NCBI GenBank assembly: GCA_037783545.1
Contig: JBBELK010000490.1
Coordinates: forward strand, 558,001-622,000
Length of the DNA: 64,000 bases
Direction: 5' to 3'
From: Henricia sp. BOLD:AAB3569
Taxonomy: Eukaryota; Echinodermata; Asteroidea; Spinulosida; Echinasteridae
The stretch's first letter is position 1; every line of letters begins with the position of its first letter. The position numbers and the translations under genes were made by a program. Shown piece by piece: positions 54,526-64,000 of this stretch. Under the pieces are notes generated by a model. The model was not told the DNA's origin and did not search any database. It was given only the letters and a program-made list of their open reading frames with translations.

Positions 54526-54919
54526 GGAGAAGCAAAACAATCGCATGTGTGCGGTCGCCATAAAGCGGTTGATCTATTGACCAGTCGTCAAAGTCGGTAA
54601 TTCTGCTGATTTTGTCTGCAATGGTATTGCAAGAACGAGGAATCCATTCTGGTAAAAGAACAATGTTGTGCTTTAGACAAAGGGAGAAGATCGACAAAGA
54701 TAACGTGTACACGTGCAAATCGGGCTTGCCACTGCCATGTAAGAGTATGCGTGGTACGCTGATATTATCCGTGTACCATCTAATTTTTTGATGGGACAAT
54801 TCGTCTCGAAGTTCAGTGAGTACTTTGAAAATAGCACCCATTTCGCGCCATGTAGAACTGCGCGACGATTCGAATTCTGACCAGACACCGTTGACTTTTA
54901 ACTGCTCAAAATCGGCCAC
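54526..54919 (-). pseudogene. RNase H of DIRS-2
   Basis: The open segment reads SSRSSTWREMGAIFKVLTEL, IRWYTDNISVPRILLHGSG and LLPEWIPRSCNTIADKISRI then TDFDDWSI. It matches DIRS-type RNase H (E in the STWRE helix, D in TDN, D in the IADxxSR motif, three catalytic acidic residues, all present). It removes template RNA during cDNA synthesis. The frame shifts near TDFDDWSID and then meets the inserted element at 54522. Confidence 0.8.
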
Positions 54920-55033
54920 GTAACCGCAATAACCGACATCGCTTGCGTCCGAATAAACCGCACGGTTGGGAATATGTTGATGTTTAATAGAAAATCCGTT
55001 GAGATTCTCGAAATTCGATTGCCAAAACTTGAG

Positions 55034-55500
55034 TTATGTTACGACATCGTCCGTTAAAAGTATTAAGTCGTCCCATGAAAACCTTGTTTGGATCGTACGA
55101 TACATGACTCGGGTCATTAGTCGGGTAACGGGTCCGAGAGCGAGGGACATGGAGATCAATTGACCAGTGACTTTTGCGAGAGTTCTAGCGCTTGTTGGTT
55201 GTAATTGTGCGTGGTCGGATAATAACTCATGAATTGAGGCGTTGAGCTTTGTGATCTTAGCCGTAGGGACCGAGAACGTCAGAAAGTGCGAGATCAAAAC
55301 GAGGCCCAAGTACGTAATAGATCTATTAGGCTGTCAAACGCATTTCGTTTTGCTAGGAACGAAACCACTACGGATAAGTGAATCTTTCACGATGGACGAG
55401 TTACGTAGAGCGGAAGGTAGATCGGGGGAAATGACTAACCCGTCATCAATGTACACAAAGCACGAAATGCCTTGAGCGCGCCATGAATAGACGAGTGGTG
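55034..55500 (-). pseudogene. Reverse transcriptase of DIRS-2, palm and connection part
   Basis: The catalytic box reads FVYIDDGLVIS (the YIDD codons at 55442-55453), followed by VPSKTKCV, an in-frame stop at about 55333-55335 where the family has a tryptophan, then TYLGLVLISHFLTFSV and AKVTGQLISMSLALGPVTRL with FSWDDLI. These are the expected RT palm, thumb and connection text for DIRS elements. The upstream half is separated by ~950 bp of inserted DNA (55500-56440). Confidence 0.75.
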
Positions 55501-55766
55501 TAGTGATCTTTGTGATTAAACCATTCTTGTGACGTCACACTATTGTTCAAACTATAGATTATTTTCACGAATCGACAGTTTACTGTAGATTCGTAACAAA
55601 ACTGTAGTTTCGTAAAATCTTTTGTTTTACGAATCTACAGTTTCGTTACAGTTTTGTTTCCAAAAGGTGCAGTTTCACTGTATAAATCCCGAGACAATTC
55701 CGATTTTGTTGTCTCCAAACTTCAAAATGACTCCAGAAATGTCAAAATCTTCTGCATCAGACATAT

Positions 55767-56008
55767 GGTCTTTCTATAAATTAGGGGTCTAGTGTTGGTG
55801 TCCCCCGTTACATTTTACATCTTGTTTTTGTAAATTCAGGACACATTATTTAAATACTTTCCATCTCAAAGAGTGAGTACATACAGTACAATTCATACAA
55901 AATGGTTTAAAAGCCATTTTAATAATTTTTTTACGAAAAATACCACATTTCAGGTGTAACGGGGGACACCAAATGTCACACTTTTGGACCCTAATTTATA
56001 GAAAGACC
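55767..56008. mobile_element. 242-bp MITE inside the DIRS-2 RT
   Basis: GGTCTTTCTATAAATTAGGG at the left is mirrored by CCTAATTTATAGAAAGACC at the right. The similarity continues inward (GGTGTCCCCCGTTACA with TGTAACGGGGGACACC), giving ~45-bp inverted repeats. No target duplication recognised. Confidence 0.8.
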
Positions 56009-56207
56009 CAATTGTTGTTAGCAGCACACCACGAACGAAATGACTGAGGCACCAGAATGCAGCGTGTTCACATGAGTGATTCTATTCTTACACCAAAACA
56101 GAACGCCGTGCATTGTATCCAAGGGAAAAAAGCCCACTGCTTACGTAATTCTTTTGGGTGGCTTGTTGGCGCGTTACTTTGTTCTGGATGGTGGAATGGT
56201 TTAAGTC

Positions 56208-56303
56208 GGAGAATGGACGAGAAAGTGTAGATTCGTGAAAGAATAGGCTCGGCTTCGCCTCGCCCATTCTTTTCACGAATCTACACTTTCTCGTCCATTC
56301 TCC
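56208..56303. other. 96-bp hairpin with ~43-bp arms
   Basis: GGAGAATGGACGAGAAAGTG then TAGATTCGTGAAAGAAT is mirrored by ATTCTTTTCACGAATCTACA then CTTTCTCGTCCATTCTCC, with a one-base length difference, around a short GC-rich loop. Related GTAGATTCGT and ACGAATCTACAG motifs lie at 55570-55650, so these may be two ends of one insertion within the RT. Confidence 0.8.
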
Positions 56304-56442
56304 TTAACATAACATGCTGAGGACAATCCGAAGGGCAAGACGCGGAAAACGTAAAATCTGGTTTTTGATAATGAAAAATTCCAAGAAAGACCGAGATATA
56401 TTTGGTGCTCCGGAAAAATGTCTACGTGGTGGTAACCCGACT

Positions 56443-57079
56443 CTAGATCAAAACTGAAAAAATACTGATCGTAATCGAGAACTTGAGCGATGTGCCGAAG
56501 ATCATCGTATTTGAACTAGCCGTAGTTTTTTTACCCGATGCAACAGTGAGGGGGTTACAACAATACGGCCGAGTGGGAACCTGAATAATGCAACGTTTTT
56601 CGAGAAGTTCGGCAATGGCGGATTGAACAAAATCTGAATGTTGCAAACTAGATTGGTTATTATTGGCAAAAAAATGGGGAAGGTGCGACAAAGAAAGGAA
56701 TCTTATAGCCGCTCTCAATAACATCAATCACGTAATTGCTAGCTTTCAGAACGTTTTTCCAATAATCCAAACACTGAAACAATCTACCTTGAACGCCTTG
56801 CGGCGGGGATGGACGACTTTGGTCGTGTTCCCAATCCCTATGTTCTAGTGGATGGGGCTGGTCCGGGTTGTCCGTGCTGTCGCTGTAGGGATCCGAGGGC
56901 AGGGCATGCTGCTCGAACGTGTCCTTGCAAACCGCACTGGAAGCACATGCGGTTGTCGAAGTAGGGCTGGGCTCGGTAGTATGGACGAAAAGGGTTAGGC
57001 CGCATATAAGAAGCAGTAGGATAAGCTGCAGTCGCCTTGGGGAAAGAGGCCGTGTTGGTAGTGGTCTGTATGAAGCCAC
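56443..57079 (-). pseudogene. Reverse transcriptase of DIRS-2, N-terminal part
   Basis: The text reads GRLFQCLDYWKNVLKASNYV then IDVIESGYKIPFFVAPSPFF (56660-56860), then FVQSAIAELLEKRCIIQVPT and CCNPLTVASGKK (56540-56690). This is the conserved entry into DIRS RT domains (VIESGYKLPF, ELLEKGCI, NPLTVA). Frameshifts separate the pieces, and the downstream fingers region decays after KK. Confidence 0.75.
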
Positions 57080-57765
57080 CGACTCGCTTCTTGGGGGCAG
57101 GTTTTTTAGCGGCGGCGGCTTTCTCTGCTTTTTTTATCCGTTTCTCGTTGGACGAATCGGATGCCAGATCGTCGGCGACATATTCCTAAACAACCCCCCA
57201 ACTAAGCTCAGATCGATCAGCTATGCGTATTAGTTTTTGGCGCTCCTTAAGAGCTGTGATAGCCTGTTCAAGGTTGCTCTTGGCCTGGTCAATGTCAAGC
57301 GTTTCAATAGACAGCCGAAGTGTGACGTGCGTTGCCATGGCAATTGGATCTAAACTATCATGGCCGTCGGGAAAAGTACCATTGGAAAAGCACTGGGACA
57401 CGGATGAGTGATTTTTAGTTTAGATCCAATTGCCTAGGCAACCAACAAAAGGTGACGTATTCACTTCGGCAGTCTATATTCTGAAGAGCCGAGTTAACGA
57501 AGGTCAGGACCTTGTCGCAATGATTGAACTGTTGTTGGTTGCCCTCCCTTTTAAAAGTAGGAACTTCGGCAGAAAGTCTTTGTTTTTTGCAGGCGGTCTC
57601 GACTCGAGAGTCCAAGGTGTTGGCGAGTGCCTGAATTGCCCGTAGAATGTCTTGGTTTCCTTCGGTGGGCTGTGAAAGCATGGGGGTATCTTCGTGCGAC
57701 ATGTTAGTACAAACACGGAGTACAACAATTAACGATACGGTAGATGAACAAATTCTGTACAGCAA
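56850..57765 (-). pseudogene. Gag-like protein of DIRS-2 with CCHC zinc knuckle
   Basis: From a probable start at 57702 (MSHEDTPMLSQPTEGNQDIL) the text runs FKREGNQQQFNHCDKVL, then ALKERQKLIRIADRSELSW (57186-57401), then EYVADDLASDSSNEKRIKKA in another frame, and ends with a zinc knuckle CFQCGLQGHVRAAC at 56904-56945 (CX2CX4HX4C complete). This order is typical of the gag-like ORF that precedes DIRS RTs in cnidarians, fish and other animals. It would package element RNA. At least two frameshifts are present. Confidence 0.65.
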
Positions 57766-57959
57766 TTAATATCGACTGCTTGACCGAGAGTGAACTAAAA
57801 AGCCCATACGTGGCTTATGTGTCACGCAGTTATGCAAGTGAACCATAAAGCATTGTCCTGAATGGTACAATGCACGAACAGATGTCGTGCGAATACGAAA
57901 AGAAATTTGGAATTCCAAGACATTACTCTTTGACAATTCAACGCTAAAATTGTGAATCT

Positions 57960-59665
57960 GATGACGTGTTATTGGCACAGTCAATCTCATCATGACGTCA
58001 CTATTGTGTGCACAAATTGTTCAAGGTTGTACTGAATAACAAGTTCTTACATGTATATGTGGTGAAAGAATATTTCCAAGATTTTATCATTTGGTCAAAT
58101 TCGATCCCTCCCACATTGGCTCTATTTGCATTCAAAATGCTAAACAATGCTACATTTTCGAACAACTTCCGGTTGGGAGCGGAAGTAGGGGTCACACAAG
58201 GGTCATATCATTGAATGATTTGTTCAGTTGATTGAGACATATCATGCTGTGAACATTTTTCTCAAGTATCTATTACGGTTCTTGAGATATGAATTTTTAA
58301 AATAATCACCTTTGAAATCTTGTAATTTGACACTTTTGACGACATCATGACGTCACAATTCTGTGCATAAATTGTTGAACAATCTGTTGAACATCAAGTT
58401 CTCAAATGTGGTGAAGAAATCATTCAAATATCTATTGTAATTCTCAAGATACAGCATTTTTAAATAATTCAGCTCCAACACTTTTCGTAATTTGATACCC
58501 TATTACGTAACCACCGTGTATGTGATGACGTCACTGGTATAGTCATGAAGTCCACATGTGCAGCAACATTTCGTTTTATAGAACAATGGTCAAATACTCT
58601 CCCACTTTGGCTCTATTTCAATTCAAAATGCTTTAAAAAGGGCACATTTTACAACCCGAAGTTGGGGTCACACAGGGGTCATGTCAATGTATGATTTGTT
58701 CACTTCATTGAGACCTATCACGCTTTGAAAGAAGTATTCAAATATCTATCACGGTTCTTGAGATATGAATTTTTGAAGTATTTAACTTTGAATTGCTGTA
58801 ATTTGACACCTGATGACGTCACGATGGCGTCACACTTGATGTCATCATGATACTATACATGCTGCTGAAAGTATGCCATAGGGCCCATGTCTGTGTCTAA
58901 TTTAGTAAAGATTCAGCTTGGTTTCATGGGCATTGTTGCTCAGTAAGTGAACAAATTGAGATTTTCGTTTTCGTTGAACTTTGACCTCCAATTGACCACA
59001 GAAGGAATTAATGGGTCAGATGAAAATGCCTACACAAAGACAATTTTAGCCCATGATCTGATATATAAGCCTGCCAAATACGACGATCTTAGGTCACATG
59101 GTGTTCGACACGGAAGCATTTAAAAACATGCATATTTTTGTTATTTTTGGGGTGTAATTTGATACTCGACGACGTCACAGTGACGTCACGCTTGATGTTA
59201 TCATAATATAATACATGCTGGTGAAAGTCTGCCACAGGACCTATGCCTGTACTTGGTTTCTTAAAGATTCAGCTTGGTTTGATGGACATTGCTGCTCAAA
59301 AAGTGCAAAAATTATAATTCTCGCTTTCGTTGAACCTTGACCTCAAATTGACCCCAGAAGGAAGGGTCAGATGACAATGCCCACATGAACAAAATTGTAG
59401 GCCATGATCTGATCTATAAGCCTGCCAAATACGAAGATCATGGGTCACTTGGTTTTCAAGACGGAGGCATTTTAAAACATGCATATTTTGGTCATTTTTG
59501 GGTTGTAATTTGATACCCGATGATGTCACGGTGACGTCACACTTGTATGCACATCTTCACATTGGGGTTGATGTTCCTACAAAGTTTCAAGTTGATAGCT
59601 TGAACCGTTTTGAAGAAAAGCTCTGGAAACGTTTGAGTGGAAAAAGAAAAAGAAGGAAAAACTAG
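57960..59665. repeat. Left arm of a ~6-kb inverted repeat, TGACGTCA-rich
   Basis: This is inverted relative to ~62430-63720. Markers include TTCAAAATGCTAAACAATGC, TTCTTGAGATATGAATTTTT, AGCTTGGTTTCATGGGCATT, GACCCCAGAAGGAAGGGTCA, CCTGCCAAATACGAAGATCA and CAAGTTGATAGCTTGAACCG. Internally, a ~355-bp block repeats in tandem (from ~58860 and ~59215). Non-coding. TGACGTCA or TGACGTCAC occurs at nearly every block boundary. Confidence 0.8.
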
Positions 59666-59679
59666 AGCTTCGTCTGTTC

Positions 59680-62215
59680 TATGACCAGAGCAAAGGACTT
59701 TTTCACATTTTTTAACTTCAAAACTTGAAAAACGCCTAACCAGAATACAATGATTAACTAAATTATCTATTTTTGAACAATTTTAAATTATAAGCCAAAA
59801 ACTGTTTGACTAATGGTTATCGAGGTCAAAGGTCACCCTTTTCATTGTTTTTAAAGCTTGGCTATACCTAACCATAATGCTATGAGTCCTGTGTTGTTTG
59901 TTATCACTTTAAAATTATAAGCCAACGAAGATTTGACCACTAGGAAACGAGGTCAAAGGTCAAGCAATGTGCATCAATTAACGACATTTGCTAGTGATCG
60001 TATGTTGCGCAGGAATCACGATCATGGGTCAATCGGCTGATTTGTTATGAATGTTTGAATGTGGAAAACATTAAATTGTATGCTCCTTTAATCTGATACC
60101 TGATGATGAACAGTTTTTGAGTTGTGTCAGTTTGCCTGGGTGGGGGAGTACTGCTATACAGATCTACCACTTCGAGGTGTTTGATGAACTGTGAGATACC
60201 AAGTTATGGTGCAGGCAAAAACTTTTGATTACTTAATTAGCTCCTTGAGGAGTATCATAACATGTAGGTTCAGGATTTATACTAAGAGAGTATTGAGACA
60301 AATTTCATATAAAACAAAATAACATGTACATTTAATGGAAATAGTACAGAAGCCTTCATCGATTCAGAAAATATGTTTAGATTTGAAAATATGGCAATTT
60401 TCAGTTTTTGCACATTTAAAAACATCGATTAGGCCTAAGTTACTGTAAAATTAGTACTATTGGTCATAATGTCACATGCAGTTATAAATTAAATATTTAA
60501 AAAGTTTATCCTGAAAACTAAGTTTAGAGGCAAGTTTTATATCCCTTTGCGAATTCTAAACTGTTCATTGTTCACTGTTTGTTTTGTTCACATTTGGGAT
60601 GGAAATCCGATGTTTACTCGAAAAACTGATATACATATATTAGTCATCAAAGGCAGAAATCAGAGCACATAATTTGTTAAGATAGAAAAGAGTTTGGCCA
60701 AGAAGGAACAATTTCGTAATTAGATTTGTTGAAGATGGTTCAATAAAATCCTGACAATAAAATGATATCAGGCCTATATTAGGCTTTGCACCTTACTAAA
60801 CCTAAAAGGAAGAAATCAAACATTGGAATGAATGCTTCACGGCAAAACTACGACATTCCCTCAATAACATACAATTACTTTCTTGTAGAGACGGTCAATT
60901 CTAAAACTAGGCTCCTGGCATAACACTGGTCACTGCTCAGTCAACCGAAAACATAATGACATGATCATGGTGTCATTTTAAAGAGGAGATTCAACCCTAA
61001 CAGATGATATCTCCTGTCTATTCATACGCGCCCTACTTTAGTTACAATTAGCAATAATATTTCGGTTTCGTTTTTTTAATCCAACCTGTATTTACGGAAA
61101 TGTTGACTTGGCTAAACTTTGGCCTTCAATTGACGAGCATGCTTAGCTTGCAAAATTAGATGTTAGCATATAAAGTATTTAATTTAAAAAATGTTTACCT
61201 TTAATGTGTTACCTTTGAAGGATTGATGACGTAATCAATGTTTTAACAACACAGACATGTTTGGTGGTCGACGCACTCTATAATCACCACTACTGGACTA
61301 ATTTGCGCAAACCCTGTTTTTAAAGGGTTATTTTAAGACTTTTTAATTTCGCCGCTAGAGGGCGCCCTTTTATGGAATGACGTAGAAACTTACATTTTTG
61401 GAAACCCTATTTACCTTAGACACTAACACTACCAACCGCATCTCGGCAGCTTTCCCCACTTTTACAAAATAGGTTCATTTAAATGCCTTCCGGTTTCTAC
61501 CGGAAGTGAGCAAGGTCACAGGTTATGACGATATTTTTTTGGATACCCCACCCTAGTCGAACTCAAACACCTTTGACCCCATCCAAATACCTCTTACCAG
61601 TTTCAAATGGCAAGGCAAAGTCTGTTTGACCAATAGGGAATGAGGTCAAATGTGAAGGCATGGGGGCATCTGAAAGACCTTTATTAATAATCGCATATGC
61701 CGAAAGAATCAAGATCGTAGGTCAAACGGTTGATTTTTTATGAATGTTTGCATATGGAAACATTAAATTTAATGCCCCTTTAAACTTACACCTGATGACG
61801 TCATGATGACGCTATTGTTAGATGCACACCTCTTCTACTATGTCTTTGATATTACCAAGTTTGTTTAAGAACAACCTCAAGTTTGGGAACAACCTTAAAA
61901 AGTGCCGACAACGCCCATGTGTTATGTCAATGGGGAAAAATCAGAAGAAGAAATAAACGGAAAAGCCAAAAGTTAACGACCTTTGCTAGTGATCGTATAT
62001 AGGAAGGAATCGAGGTTGTAGCTCGCATTTGTTAATATTTCATATTTATAATATTTGTATCACCTTTAATCTGACACGTGATGACGTCATTATGAGATCA
62101 TCAGTTAAATACCTTTGTTAATGACTGTATATGGCGCATGAATGCACGATCATAGGTGAATCGGCTGATTTGTTACGAATGTTTGAATATGGAAATATTA
62201 AATTGTATGCTCATT
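59680..62215. other. Spacer of the large inverted repeat, no gene found
   Basis: AT-rich DNA with diverged blocks shared within the spacer itself. The GAGGTCAAAGGTCA phrase near 59830 and 59950, and the CGATCATGGGTCAATCGGCT and GATTTGTTATGAATGTTTGA phrase near 60020, 61700 and 62150, suggest old tandem copies. No exon, RNA gene or transposase was recognised. Confidence 0.6.
61352..61365 (+). promoter_or_regulatory. CTCF-like motif
   Basis: CCGCTAGAGGGCGC matches the bilaterian CTCF core CCASYAGRKGGCRS except at the third position. A single-site match in repetitive DNA is weak evidence. Confidence 0.25.
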
Positions 62216-62378
62216 AGGTGATCGGGCCAACAGCCCGATCACCTATTACTCTCGTACGATTTATTTGTCTCTTTTTTAGGTGATCGGAACTCATTCCGAT
62301 CACCTATTACTATTGTACGATTTCTTTGTCTTTTTTTTTTTTTTTTTGTTAGGTGATCGGAACTCATTCCGATCACCT
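62216..62378. repeat. Three perfect short palindromes in tandem
   Basis: AGGTGATCGGGC/GCCCGATCACCT (62216-62244) and AGGTGATCGGAA/TTCCGATCACCT twice (62278-62305 and 62351-62378) are separated by near-identical ATTACTATTGTACGATTTCT and TTGTC plus poly-T spacers. Stems are 12 bp, loops 4-5 bases. The last two stem pairs differ between palindromes but remain paired. Confidence 0.85.
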
Positions 62379-62429
62379 ATTGATATTGTACGATTTCTTT
62401 GTCTTTTTTTTTTCCTTTTTTTTCCTTTT

Positions 62430-64000
62430 TTTTCTTTTTCCACTCAAACGTTTCCAGAGCTTTTCTTCAAAACGGTTCAAGCTATCAACTTGAAACTTGG
62501 TAGGAGCATCAACCCCAATGTGAAGGTGTGCATATAAGTGTGACGTCATAATGACGTCATCAGGTATCAAATTACAAGCCAAAAATTACCAAAATATGCA
62601 TATGTTAAAATGCTTCCGCCTGGAAAACCACGTGACCCATGATCTTCGTATTTGGCAGGCTTATATATCAGATCATGGCCAACAATTTTCATCTGGGGTC
62701 AATTTGAGGTAAAAGTTCAACGAAAACGAAAATCTCAATTGTTGCACTTATTGAGCAACAATGCCCATCAAACCAAGCTGCATCTTTAAGTAACTAAGTA
62801 CAGGCATAGGTCCTACGGCAGACTTTCACCAGCGTGTATAATATTATGATGGCATCAAGCGTGACGTCATCGTGACGTCATCAAGTATTAAATTACACCC
62901 CAAAAAACAAAAATATGCATATTTTAAAATGCTTCCGTCTTGAAAACCACGTGACCCAGGATCTTCGTATTTGGCAGGTTTATAGATGACATTCTGTGCT
63001 ACAATTTTCTTTGTGTGAGCATTTTCATCTGACCCTTCCTTCTGGGGTCAATTGGAGGTCAAAGTTCAACGAAACTGAGAATCTCAGTCTTTACACTTAC
63101 CAGCAACAATGCCCATCAAACCAAGCTGAATCGTTAGTAAATTAGATACAGACATAGGCCCTACGGCAGACTTTCACCAGAATGTATAGTATCATGATGG
63201 CATCAAGTGTGACGTAATCATGACGTCATCAGGTGTCAAATTACAAAAATTCAAAGGTTATTATTTCCAAAATTCATATCTCAAGAACCGTAATAGATAC
63301 TTGAACAATTCTTTCACAACATGATAAGTCTAAATAAACTGAACAAATCATACGATGTCATGACCCCTGTGTGACGCCTACTTCCGGTCCAAACCGGAAG
63401 TTGTTCGAAAATGTGCCATTTTTTAGCATTTTGAATGCAAATAGATTCAAAGTGGTAGTGAATTTGACCATATTTCTAAGGAACGAAATGTTTCCACACA
63501 TGTGGACTTTGACTATACCATTGGTGACGTCATCAAATGGACGGTGGTTACGTAATGTGGTGTCAAATTACGCAAATTTGGAGCTGAATTGTTTTAAAAT
63601 GCTGTATCTTGAGAACTACAACAGATATTGGTATGATTCCTTCGCCACATTTAAGAACTTGATGTTAATCAAATTGTTGAACAATTTGTGCAAAAAATTG
63701 TGACGTCATAATGTCGTCACAGGTGTCAAATTACCAACATTCAAAGGTTATTATTTCAAAAATTCATATCTCAAGAACCGTAATAGATACTTGAACAATT
63801 CTTTCACAGCATTATAGGTCTAAATGAACTAAACAAATCATACACTGACATGACCCCTGTGTGACCCCTACTTCCGGTCTAAACCGGAAGTTAATCGAGA
63901 GTGTGCCATTTTTTAGCATTTTGAATGCAAATAGAGCCAAAGTGGTAGGGAATTTGACCATAGTTCTACGAAACGAATTGTTCCCACACATGTAGACTTT
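62430..64000. repeat. Right arm of the ~6-kb inverted repeat, running off the window
   Basis: Inverted copy of 57960-59665, complete by ~63720. The terminal ~500 bp (TCAAAGGTTATTATTTC, TCATATCTCAAGAACCGTAA, GACCCCTGTGTGACCCC, ACTTCCGGTCTAAACCGGAA) then repeats once more in tandem to the window end. CCGGAAGT motifs form TTCCGGTCCAAACCGGAA palindromes at ~63383 and ~63874. Confidence 0.75.

Larger units (their letters stand above)
50560..57765 (-). mobile_element. DIRS-like retroelement, decayed and split (DIRS-2)
   Basis: On the minus strand the order is gag-like with a CCHC knuckle (57765-56850), RT (56848-55034), RNase H (54919-54526), [3.5-kb insertion 51014-54522] and the conserved post-RNase H segment (51013-50640). 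The RT and RNase H text differs from DIRS-1, so these are separate families of the same order. The expected tyrosine recombinase downstream was not found before 50560, so the copy is 3'-truncated or rearranged. A MITE and a long hairpin also interrupt the RT. Confidence 0.78.

Noticed and set aside
62216..62378. Rho-independent terminators (GC stem followed by T-run)
   Set aside because: Stems plus poly-T resemble bacterial terminators, but the context is eukaryotic and no gene precedes them.

Overview
The window looks like intron and intergenic DNA from a metazoan genome packed with mobile elements, most likely a marine invertebrate. It has DIRS-type and LINE-type retroelement genes, tRNA-derived SINEs, many small inverted-repeat elements, very long inverted repeats, satellites, and only isolated short exons with GT/AG borders. 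There is no operon layout or bacterial gene density. I cannot name the species.

Layout. 1-6.3 kb: small inverted-repeat elements and a decayed minus-strand DIRS/Ngaro-like retroelement (gag, RT, RNase H, SGNH hydrolase, tyrosine recombinase). 6.3-11.3 kb: a palindromic ~47-bp minisatellite and its degenerate continuation. 12.6-29.6 kb: MITEs, three copies of a GC-rich element carrying a TATA-type promoter (13.1, 27.9 and 28.9 kb), MULE-like inverted-repeat elements (18.5 and 20 kb), two tRNA SINEs (20.0 and 26.6 kb), tandem repeats and a few candidate exons. 29.7-34.4 kb: mostly featureless AT-rich DNA. 34.5-36.9 kb: a complete minus-strand retroelement bounded by a 13-bp target-site duplication. 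It encodes only a LINE-type ORF1 (CCHC knuckles) and has no reverse transcriptase. 37.4-43.3 kb: a giant foldback unit capped by heptamer arrays, with a MULE-like element and a LINE 3' end nested in its middle. 43.5-48.0 kb: a head-to-head palindrome of two decayed copies of one gene family. 49.7-50.1 kb: two phase-compatible exons. 50.6-57.8 kb: a second DIRS-like element split by a 3.5-kb inverted-repeat element that itself carries what looks like a two-exon gene. 58-64 kb: another giant inverted repeat rich in TGACGTCA motifs, with three short perfect palindromes at its inner edge.

How the parts relate. The most informative link is between the ORF1-only element and the two SINEs. All three end in the same short stem-loop-forming tail, with a compensatory base-pair change in the stem. 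This suggests that one absent LINE reverse transcriptase mobilises both. Nested insertions give a relative chronology: SINE into MULE-like element; small MITE into DIRS-1; 3.5-kb gene-carrying element and a 242-bp MITE into DIRS-2; 485-bp element into the left copy of the palindromic gene pair. Host coding capacity is limited to small exons whose phases agree, and their gene identity is not recognised. All calls rest on reading the sequence; no database search was possible.
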